Assembly: GCA_940337035.1 (NCBI GenBank)
Contig: OW679200.1
Coordinates: 21,059,090-21,123,089, forward strand
Source of the DNA: Agriotes lineatus
Taxonomy: Eukaryota; Arthropoda; Insecta; Coleoptera; Elateridae
Reading direction: 5' to 3'
Length of the DNA: 64,000 nt
Part shown: in pieces, positions 54,488 to 64,000 of the stretch
Position numbering within the stretch: position 1 is the stretch's first letter
Layout: every line of letters begins with the position of its first letter
Program-made: the position numbers and the translations under genes
The notes under the pieces: generated by a model
Told to the model about the DNA's origin: nothing
The model's input: the letters and a program-made list of their open reading frames with translations, nothing else
Databases searched by the model: none

Positions 54488-56045
54488 TTAAAAAAATGAG
54501 AAATCAGGCGTGATACAGAATATGTAGGCAACACTCTTAACTAAGCTGTTTGGAAAGTATAAGTATCCAAGACTTCGAGTATTTAGCGAAAATTGGTAAG
54601 TACTAAAGCGGAGCTCGATCGAATTTTCTTAACCTCGATTTCTTAAGCGACGAAGTTTACTCGTTCATTAAATTTTACGCTCGCGACAACTTTTAATTAA
54701 GTGCCATGGCAAAGTTGTGTCTTGAGTAAAATATTTATAGAACAACTTCGTAGATTAATTTGATTTCTGCAGTGCTCTGTTCACATTAGGAATAATTTGA
54801 TTGGCAAGCATTTACAAATTAAAATATGCACAGCATTTACATTTTATTCGTTCTATTTATCTGTTATATTACTTTAAAGTCATGAATAAAATCACGAGTG
54901 TTTCAAAATTAATAGCATGGTCGTATAGATATCAAAACAGGCCATTTATAGCTCTCCAATATGCAAAAGTAATTTTTAAAAACTAATGAGTATATCGCAA
55001 CGCTTCAATATAAGCAGAATCGCTCCGTGAACATCCAAAATATTCCGTAACAAATAACATTCAACTGGCCAGCTGAGCTACTCCGAAGGAGGGATGGGTT
55101 AACACTAAAATTATGGCAAAGATAAAGGCGCCACCAATTGGTCAACAACTCCCGAATCTAACTTAGAAGATACCCCGGTGATCTGGTAATCGCAACTTAC
55201 ATTGAAGGAAAATACCTGTATCTATGTAGACAAATATAATAGAGCAGTTCTTCACGCTAGAATAAAATTTTGAGGTTATAAAAATTAAAGCAAAGTTACA
55301 CATGTAATAGAAGTGAACCCTAGATCAAACCTAGCGTAGCGTATGTATTTTAATTGAAATGTAAGCTTAACGCTAAAATAAATAAAAGTCAAGGCACCTA
55401 GGAAATGCACATAAAATTATTGTACAGCTGATGGCAAATAAAACTGAGGCAGCTAATATGTAATATGTAATATGATGTGCAATAAAATATTAAATACTCG
55501 CAATTATGTTGCTTTTTCTTATGCTTCTAGCTTTAATAATATTTTATGTAGTCACCTACGGAAATATAAGTTAGAGCCAGTTTCAAACGTCATTAAAAAC
55601 GCAAAAAGTAGTCTCAAGACTTGACATAGTTTTATTTACAATCAGCTGTACGTAAATAAATAGTGAATCCTGTAGAAACATGAAAGAATCATTAATTTAC
55701 AATCTTTCTCACACTATTACATTTCGCGTCAATTGTTAAATCTAGCGTCGATCAAGAAAATTGATGTAGCTCCAATTTGGCATAGGTATTGAACGCGACG
55801 GTAGCAGCATAGGCAAAAAGAACAGATTACGAAAATAAAATCCAAGGCAACAGGAAAAAATAATAAGTCTTCCGGTTTAAATCGACTTAGCGATCCATTC
55901 CTATCCCAAATACAATAATCTTAAAATCCCATCTAAATAATCAACAAGCAGGATTGGAAAAATAAAGCTGATAACGCAATAATTTAATTATAAATTTTTC
56001 ATATAGGCGAGACACGAAGTCTTCGAAAATGATAACAGTAACTGA
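54488..56045. other. Upstream region of troponin C, probable intron
   Basis: AT-rich; I searched for a short ATG exon followed by a GTAAGT-type donor on the minus strand and saw none with the needed phase. Confidence 0.35.
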
Positions 56046-56681
56046 ACGTTAGTCGATAGTCAGGCAGCACTGAAAGCGCTAAACTCTTTCAGTACTTTAT
56101 CGAGACTGGTCAAGGAATGCAAATCCAAACTTCAAACCTTAAGCCAGGGAAATACAATAAAATTATGCTGGATCCCAGGTCACCAAGGTATTGAAGGAAA
56201 CGAAAAGGCGGACAAGCTCACAAAAGAAGCAGCCCGTAATGTAATGACCGGTCCAGAACCTGGTCTAAGCATTCAGAAAAACCAAGCCCGCTCAGCCATT
56301 AATGAATGGGTCAACACCGCACACCAACTAAGGTGGAGAAACTACAATCAAGCAACACACTGCAAAAGATTGCTAAAAACTCCGAATCCACAGACCACCA
56401 AAACCCTGTTGAGACTGAACAGAACTCGAATCAAGCAAGTAGTCAGTCTACTAACAGGCACTGGAGCATTTAGGGAATTTATGCACAGCATCAATATCTA
56501 TAGAGATGAACCTGTTTGCAGACTATGCCAAGAGGATGATGAAACAGCCTATCATATCCTCTTTGAATGCCCAGCATTAGAGCGTAAAAGACACCAACTC
56601 GATTGGAGCCTTAACTCTATTGACAACCGCAAGCTAGTAGGGGACATTGCAAATCTAGTAAAAGATACGGATGTCGGCTAA
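56046..56681 (+). mobile_element. I-type LINE 3' end with RNase H
   Basis: One open frame with VDSQAALKAL, then IKLCWIPGHQGIEGNEKADK (RNase HI motifs with D and H residues). It continues into a region with CRLCQEDDETAYHILFEC, a Cys/His knuckle usual after RNase H in I/Jockey-group elements, and a TAA stop. The upstream reverse transcriptase is missing. Its 3' UTR continues to about 56,850. Confidence 0.8.
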
Positions 56682-56856
56682 CTTGAAAACTCCAGACAGT
56701 ACAAAAAGCCCAAAGGGCTGACGTGCGCATGTCATCAAAAGGCATAGTCGATAGTGAACGTCAATCAACAATTTTACCACCACAACAAGACCGAACAACC
56801 CTAGAAAACGTCCTGGAGAAGGAAGTTATTAAGCAAGCACACTAGCACTTAAACCG

Positions 56857-57432
56857 GCAAGATAAATAACTGAGCTAAATAAGGTCGACTATACGTAAAA
56901 TCCAACAGGAAACGCTTAGAAAGTCAATACGACACACCACGCATATACGATTAGTGAAGCGAAATAATGTAATAACGGAAATGCAAATTGCAAGTAAAGT
57001 CACACCTGCGGCACAAGAGGCAATGTCTAAAACTATAAGTTACCTGAATCTAGGTTCAAGAAATGCACCAAAAATTCTAATGGAATATGAGAATACCTAA
57101 TTTTAAAACTTCAAAACAGATATTTCCTTGAAGGAGGTACATATTAAACTATGCTAAATAAACATAATAACACTTTAACAGGGTTATAACAAAATCAGGA
57201 AATATCACATTACTCTGAGAGTAAAAATACCAGAATTCAAACTGAATATAATTACGCCTAAACTCAAAGTTAAGAGTAGCAGAAGAAACTTAAAATAAAC
57301 ATAGGAATTAAGTACCTGTTAGAGATAAATAGGTGAGAAAGATCACTAAGGCTAGAACTAGGAAACAAAAATAGTTGCTTACCTCAAAGCGAACATAACA
57401 TTCAGCTATATTTTTCATCTATCTATACGTAA
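56857..57432. repeat. Dispersed repeat D4, copy 2
   Basis: Starts where the LINE 3' region ends and matches 51,680-52,260 throughout with point changes and small indels. Confidence 0.8.
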
Positions 57433-57639
57433 CAAGGTACGTCTAATTTGATGTAAATGTCATAAAAAATAGCTTTTTAACGTGACTATTATATATAACA
57501 TATAACCATTTGTTGTGGTAGTAATACAAAATAATTAATATAGTTTTTGGACAAGACACGACGACAAACTGAAGAGTACTTGACTGTACCCCCAATTAAG
57601 ATATTGTTACATTATATTATAGTCAGTAAAACGAACCTA

Positions 57640-57930
57640 AAGATTGTTCTTAAAACAAAAGTAAAGTTGATACTGAGTGCGGGACTGACCATAGAGCAAT
57701 GAGGATATTGATGAAACCCAAATTTAACAGACATAAAGCACCCAAGCCTAAAGTTCGTCTTTGCATGGCACGCATTAGTGGCCTTATGATGGAGAAAATT
57801 TGCATACTGAAGTACGCGTTAAACTCGCTCACTGCAGCATCAAGAAACTATAATGCAAATACCAACCGGTCAAAAATTAAGTACTACATCCATAACGTTG
57901 GAAAAGCTATTCTAAATGTGATGTAAATGT
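57640..57930 (+). mobile_element. LINE endonuclease-RT linker remnant
   Basis: The frame reads TDHRAMRILMKPKFNRHKAP, resembling the SDHR-x-V/M-R end of LINE endonucleases followed by a basic linker, and stays open for ~80 residues. Different lineage from the RTE copy. The ~200 bp before it shows nothing. Confidence 0.4.
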
Positions 57931-58089
57931 CAATCTGCTCAGGGCTGAGAACCAAATCAGAGACCAATGGCGAGAGCATTATCAGAATATTTTAAATCAA
58001 GAAAACAGGGTTAACTATGAATCCATAAATATCATTTCACAATATGAAGCATCCATAGGAAGGAAAAAAGTGTTAATGCTTTAATTCTG

Positions 58090-58620
58090 AAATTGTAAAC
58101 ACATCTTAGGTATTCTTTACGTAGGCTCCGACCAAGTCGACGTGCTTGGCTATCGAAGTTTCAGCTTCAAAATCCCCTTCTAATAGAAATCCGCACTTTG
58201 ACCCTATAACAATGAAGTCACCTCAAATGCGTCCCATAAAGATGTGCTATCAGTTTCCCCAACAGAAAGAAATCCGAGTGTGCTAGATCCGCAAATAGGC
58301 TGGTTGTGAAAGGAATTCGAAGCCCAGTACAGCCGCTTTATTTTCGCTCCATCGCATTTGTGCGACGACGCATTATCGTGCTGTTGGAGCACTTTTTTCG
58401 CAGTCGTCTACAGTGATCAATCTAGGATTAGACCCGCAATTTGGTCAGAAGGTCGTAGCAATATTATTGGTACGAAAATTGCCTACTTGCTCAATCAACT
58501 ACATAAATTGTATACCCGAATAATAACTAGACTTTTATCAAGCACGCGAAAAAGCTCTGGGTACGGTACAATTGTCATAACAACGCAAAGAAATAATTAT
58601 TGACCGAGAAAGGCTCAATC
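58090..58620 (-). pseudogene. Mariner transposase remnant
   Basis: Minus-strand frames include LQQHDNASSHKCDGAKIKRL, matching the HDNARPH-x(n)-I-x-x-L block of mariner transposases (D is catalytic). Near the end, FY-stop-KGILKLKLR resembles the C-terminal FYxxGIxKLxxR. Several stops and frameshifts. No inverted termini seen. Confidence 0.55.
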
Positions 58621-59039
58621 ATTTCCGCTTTGCTGACAATATTGGATAATCTAAAAGAAGCCACAGACATGCTTTAAGAGCGGCAATTCGCAATAAAAGA
58701 AGTCGGACTGTACATACATTTACATTGTTCCCATTGAGCTAAGACAAGTTTAGAACACAAATGTGGAAGTAATTGACTAGTAAATATATTTGGATCATGA
58801 GGTAATAATCTACAGAGACAATCAAACATGTTACCTGTCCAGAAAAATCACTGTAGAGTGTACAGCATACAGAAAAGTGAGAGCCGTAATCAGATCTGGC
58901 GTTCCATTGAGCTTGAAGTAGGAAGCGTTTAATCAGTGTATTCTGTCAGTATGAATTTACGGCAAATAAATAAAGTGTAACGCAAACGAAAATGGAAAGA
59001 CCTATCCTGGGTTGAAGCCTTACAGGCCGTGTCAGAAAC

Positions 59040-59330
59040 GAGCAGATACGCATAGGAAGTGAGGTAGTTGACATAGAACGTATCAGAATATTAAAGTGGA
59101 TACAGGATGGATACGTCGCCAGGATGGTCGATGAAAGAAAAACGTTCTCGAGTGAAGATCAAAAGCCTTCAAATGCAGTAGTAGAGCTAGACCTCCTACC
59201 CGATGGAGTGATGATTTGCAAATTAATTTCGACAAACTGATTGCAACTGCTCAGAAAAGGAAGAACTAGAAACGTATCGAGAAGGCCTATATCCAACAAT
59301 GGACACAAGAGGCTGTGTGATGTGTGATGG
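59040..59330 (+). mobile_element. RTE-like LINE C-terminal fragment
   Basis: Frames read LKWIQDGYVARMVDERKT (compare KWxGHVxRM in LINEs) and, further on, EAYIQQWTQEAV, a C-terminal signature of RTE-like ORFs. Stops and frameshifts present. The stretch 58,621-59,039 shows nothing more. Confidence 0.5.
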
Positions 59331-62300
59331 ACTACAGGATTTTTTTCAACTTTACATTTTTAATGTGTATTTTTGTGAAATAGGTGATTTTCCAGTTGAA
59401 TACCTCTAAAATGGGTTTCCTGTTTTTGGTTTCTTTGTATAATATAGTAGGGAATCAAAAAAAATGTTTACTAGTTATAATTATCACTGTAATGTGTTTT
59501 TATTATTATATACTTCAGTATTCTATAAACAATGTTCACCAAGAAATAAGTTATACATTTATTGTTTATTTATTGCTGCAAAATACTATTTTTATGTTTT
59601 TGATTAACAAAAACTAAAAATCCAGTAACCGTTAATAAAAAAAACCTATTAACGAGTTTGAAATATTTCAATTAATAAAGATATCAACACGTAATTACCC
59701 CTAGCAATTTTATTTTTGAGTGAAATAACGATTTGGCTAGAGAGCGAAGCAGGTATCACACAAAACAAAATGCGACGTTAATTTAAAGACAAAGTCACAG
59801 AAATTAATTCTTAAATTAGTTGTACAAATACTTTGCATTTTCTATAAAAAAAGGTTAATTTTAGACTTTTAGTTTAGAGATTTCTCTACATTTAAAATAA
59901 GCCTCGCGAGTTTTAAAGCAGACTGCTTGCAAGTCGACATATTTAGCAACATTTAAAAAATAGACAGTTTTTTTAATATTTACAGAAATATGTTATAATT
60001 ATTTGCAATGAGATTTTAAATTGACTGAAAATTTTGGACACAAATTGTGTAAAATTACAGATAAAAGAATAATGCAACGTCTGATTTTACCTTAACTGGG
60101 AAAAAGGCGTTTTATAAAGCTGCTTAGCCAAATGCGTTTCCATGAAAGAAATATATATTAAATAATAAATTTTGCCATAGAAAAATATTAAATTGACTAC
60201 ACAATCGATCTCACTTCATTCCTTTAATGTTTTATGTTATTTAGCTGTTAAAAAATAATCGGTATTGTGTTCATGTAACAATTTTTGAAGTTTAAAACTC
60301 TATATCTTTACTGATGTTAAAATAGAAGTAGAAATTTTAAATTTTTCCGAATCTTTAGATGAAATCTTGCATATTCCACGAATATATCATTCGAATCACA
60401 ATTTTGCCAATACTTTCAAAAATTTCATTTGAATTTTAAGCGTTAGAACGTTAGTTTTATCATGATTTTAGTTTTTATGGAAGCATTTGTGATCACAGTT
60501 ATAAAACGTAACCCAAATGCAATTAAGTAAAATCTTATATAGTACGAATTCTTTGCTAGACACTGTATAATTAACGTTTAATGTTAAGTATTGATATATC
60601 AAATCTGACAGTAAGATCAAAATATTATGAAATGGTCGTTATATAACGGGAACAAAGAAATCTGGAATTTAGTGAAACCTGAATTTAACTAGTAATGTAT
60701 AATAAAGTAGTTTACAAAGTTTCCATCTCGATTTATATTTTTCTCATCTCCCGTTTTGCAGTTTTATTAACTGCCGCCAGTGTTCTCGTACTTTGGGACA
60801 ACGTCGAAATCTTACTTGATTTATCAAAAAGTTTGCAAATTAACATATCTGCGCAGGGTCAGCTCAGTGAAGACATTTCTAAGAAAACTTCTAGTTGCAA
60901 AGTAGAATAAAGTAAGATATAAAATAGTAAGTTGTCGAATTATGGAAATCAGTACAATTCGGTTTTTAAAAGCTGCATTATTCAAAAGCATAGAAGTATT
61001 TAAACGAAATTTCTGTATTTAAAGCTTTCCACGGTATCCAGGAAGAGGTAAATTTCTGGGATAATTGAGTTATTGAAAGATAATTAATTCTGACAGCAGC
61101 TGTTGTTCAAAAACGCTTTTACAAGAAATCTCCATGGAATTCTCACTACAAGAATTTAATTAATCGGAAAAACAGATCAGCGAAATCAACGACTACTGTA
61201 AAATCAATACCACTCCCAACCTCCATAAATAATTTTCAAATGATGGGTAATTGTTTTTGTGAAGAACAAGCAAACAGCTCATTATAAACATAATGTTCGA
61301 ACTACTGAAAGCCATGAAATTCTTACATACTTACCACCAGTTCCTTAATGGATATAATTCGTCTTGTAATATCAAATGCACAACAGCCTATAATTTATAT
61401 CTATGAAAATAAACTTACTCAGATTATTATTTATTCAAAGCATCAAATAAATAATAATTAAACAAATAGACATCATGTTTGATCGCCCATGTATCATTTA
61501 CATTGTTTTATTATCTAGCATTTAAAAAAATTAAATCCAATAAATTTCTTGGGCAAAGGGAATGCAAGTAATACACAGTTTAATACGAAAATTGCTGCAT
61601 CCATTTCATAGGTAATCAAGTCCACTAGTTGTGTTTATTATTATTATTATTATCAATGTCACCTAAATTACTATCATCAATCTGATGTAATTACAACAAA
61701 TGAAGTTGTTGTTGCCAAAACATGTTATGCAATGTTAAGTATTTAAACAATATGACATTTATCAAATTGCGACACTATTTTTACGCAGAATAAGGCAATA
61801 TTTACAGATAGAGAAATATTTCTTTGTATACACCCGAAATAACGTACAAATCATTGGCGGATACAAGTACAACGGCTAGGCCAAAACACTTGCAGCACAA
61901 AAGATAGAAACTAGAAACAATGCACAAAAATACTGCTGGAGAAGCATAAGTAATGTGAAAAGTCAATATTCAAGAAGCAGATACAGTTCTAGGTAAAAGG
62001 AAGATCAACACTAACGGAAGACAGAAAATCACATTCTGATTTACAGGGGAATAGCATATATTCTCGACAGAAGCAACAGGATATCCGAAGCACATAGTAA
62101 ATACGTTCAAATAAGAAATCTCACAAATGTTTAGATACAACCAGTAAAGGAAGGGTACTGGAGGTAATTAAGGTAATTATGTGGCACACATAAAATGCGA
62201 AGATCGTTAATAAATCTGCAAAAATATATTAAATGAACAAATATAAGTAAATCATATATTGCTATGACCACATTTTAGTAGCCTTATATTCCAAATAATA

Positions 62301-62435
62301 ATTATAAGTAATTAATAAATTAACCAACAAAACCAGATATTTAGCATAAGAATGTCCAGTAAAGATAATAATTTAAAGTTCAGATTTCTTATATAATAGC
62401 GTAGGCCTTGTAACTAATTGATAGTGTAATGTTTT
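59331..62435. other. AT-rich DNA, nothing recognised
   Basis: No long frame or repeat partner. An exon-like interval at ~61,334-61,386 on the minus strand ends in a strong donor (GTG|GTAAGTATG), with a TATAG acceptor just upstream, but I cannot connect it to a gene. Confidence 0.3.
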
Positions 62436-62617
62436 TAAACAAAAAAATTGGGAGCAGCTTCTTCAAGAGGTTGGCCTTGTTTTTGCCAAGCTCCCCCAAT
62501 GTAAGTGATTTTTATGTTCTATTAAATACCCAAGTTGACTAGAAGTTGTGTTTTATTGAGAGAGTGTATCCTGTGTGATTTGTGGAAGTTTTCCTTTGAA
62601 AATGGGCTTTCGTCAGT

Positions 62618-62938
62618 GTGATACGAGGCATCAATTTGGTCCAGTGTAAGCCAGTGGATTTCGATGCGATTTTACGGAGGTCCGGCCAGTTTTATAAGTG
62701 CATGTACAAGTGTATAAGCAAGCAGGTACGTGTGGTGCAGCGGAGCCCTATAATCAGGCCTCCAGCTTCAGCGAAAGCGATCCGAAAGGTCATAGAGATT
62801 GTAGCCGACATCCAGATGGATTCGAGTGCAGATTTGGACCTAGCTAATAGCAGGCCAGCCAACGACATCCTGTCCAGAGAGTCGTGGGACATCCAGGTCT
62901 GGGCGAATAACCCTAGAATTATCGGAGCAGCCATCTAA
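62618..62938 (+). CDS. Unrecognised 106-codon ORF
   Basis: Opens MIRGINLVQCKPVDFDAIL and contains a Cys-rich YKCMYKCISKQ segment, then a basic and Ala/Ile-rich part. The surrounding 62,440-63,060 region is less AT-rich than its neighbours. A possible donor (CAG|GTACGTG, ~62,724) lies inside the frame, so this may be part of a spliced transcript or a retroelement leader. No domain recognised. Confidence 0.2.
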   Translation: MIRGINLVQCKPVDFDAILRRSGQFYKCMYKCISKQVRVVQRSPIIRPPASAKAIRKVIEIVADIQMDSSADLDLANSRPANDILSRESWDIQVWANNPRIIGAAI

Positions 62939-62939
62939 A

Positions 62940-64000
62940 GGTCAGATTTGCTATCTAAAGGTGTCGTTTTTGTGAATGTGCTCGTGGCGTCGGTTTGAGC
63001 TTCACTTCCGTTCGTGGCGTCAGTAGAAGTGTTTTGTTTTGTGACGCGGTGTACTTACGTTCAGTTATTATTGCATAGCAAGAGCGTTTACTGCGTGGAC
63101 ATCGAAGATTTAAATACCATTTTAGAGCTGTTTATGTACTGTCAAGACCAGGGAACCATCTTTAAATTAATCTCATTCCCATCAGTTAGAAATACTATAC
63201 TTGTAATACCTTATCAGTTAAATAGCGGGCATACAGAGTACGTACAATAAAGTGTGTAATCAAACTTTTGAATAATTGTTAATAGAAAATTATTAGTACT
63301 TTAAAATTTGAATGTAGCTACCTAACCCTGTAGATAAAGTCATTTTAATAATTATAGGGTTAAAATAAAAATATTAGCCGGGCACTTTACTAAACTTGAC
63401 ATAATTAGAGCCGATTGAGAGTCATATAATTATTAAAGGTTCAACAATATACATAATACAAAGCACAACATATTTTGAAGATCTAGTTAAAAACCAACAT
63501 AACAGGAAAGAATAGTAACACGGAGTCGGTGAAAACGACGACTTAGCATATATCTTCGATAATCACACTGCAACTAGGGTAAAAAGAAAAGTGCACAATG
63601 AGTAGATGAAGTAAATAGTGAGATGATCATATACGGAGATCCAAGCCCAACAACAGAAATAACAATTATGCTAATGAAATATCAATCAAAAAGTATCACG
63701 ATTTCGCTCTACAAAAAAAGAGGCAAAACCTCTATTTTAAAACTGATCACGAGCATTATGGGCAAAACGATACAAAAACACTACCTTTATAGTAACCCAA
63801 GTGGAAGAAGATGAATTATTGGAGTTCAATATTTAAATTTTCAATCAAAAAGACACTGACAGAGGACGGACAAATAGTATTTGAACCTTTTCCAACTCAT
63901 GGAATTGCCATGTTCCGTACAATTTTAGGAAGCCTGTATAGCAACCATGTGTTGATGTTACATAATTGGCATGTTAGTGTAAACGTAGGTTGACAGAATA
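62940..64000. other. AT-rich DNA, nothing recognised
   Basis: Only short chance frames up to the window edge. Confidence 0.35.

Noticed and set aside
61334..61386. Possible first exon of troponin C
   Set aside because: Strong donor but no start codon in a usable frame; left unassigned.
1..64000. CRISPR array, bacterial operons, rRNA
   Set aside because: None seen; the spliced genes and element content are animal.

Overview
This looks like an insect nuclear scaffold, possibly from a beetle, although the sequence does not settle the order. The DNA is AT-rich and gene-poor and full of transposable elements. The only clear host genes are spliced and animal in type: an indirect-flight-muscle-type troponin C, and the 3' end of a synaptotagmin-like gene. 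The mobile elements (BEL/Pao with an env-like gene, RTE-type LINEs, an I-type LINE tail, PIF/Harbinger, mariner, hAT and foldback elements) fit an insect genome.

Layout. 1-3,051: the 3' part of a defective BEL/Pao LTR element on the plus strand. Its Gag-protease reading frame runs through two families of peptide repeats into the membrane anchor of an Env protein. 3,052-10,920: a decayed PIF/Harbinger transposase gene on the minus strand, split by foldback DNA, a 5'-truncated RTE tail and a complete young BEL/Pao insertion (4,916-10,882). That insertion has two near-identical LTRs, a 4-bp target duplication, a tRNA-Tyr-type primer site, an open gag-protease frame and an open env frame, but no reverse transcriptase, RNase H or integrase core. 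12,605-41,540: two exons of a synaptotagmin-like gene (plus strand) separated by a 28.6-kb intron. The intron is packed with palindromic foldback elements, terminal-inverted-repeat MITEs (hAT type, mariner type) and unnamed dispersed repeats present in two copies. 43,000-52,300: repeats, a 5'-truncated RTE/BovB-like LINE with an 11-bp target duplication, an older LINE fragment it landed in or beside, and a tRNA-derived SINE. 53,917-54,484: troponin C, minus strand, convergent with the synaptotagmin gene; its first short coding exon was not found. 56,000-59,400: LINE and mariner remnants. 59,400-64,000: no recognisable gene.

How the parts relate. The synaptotagmin and troponin C genes are ordinary host genes and show no functional link. 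The two BEL elements are close relatives in Gag, the Env tail and the LTR. Both have lost the polymerase, so both would need a helper element to move. The most unusual observations are: the env-carrying, polymerase-less BEL element with a canonical slippery heptamer in its 43-nt gag/env-frame overlap; the repeat-bearing Gag-Env-tail fusion in its relative; an interleaved inverted-repeat block at 21.2-21.9 kb; and a four-copy palindromic family built around a shared core.
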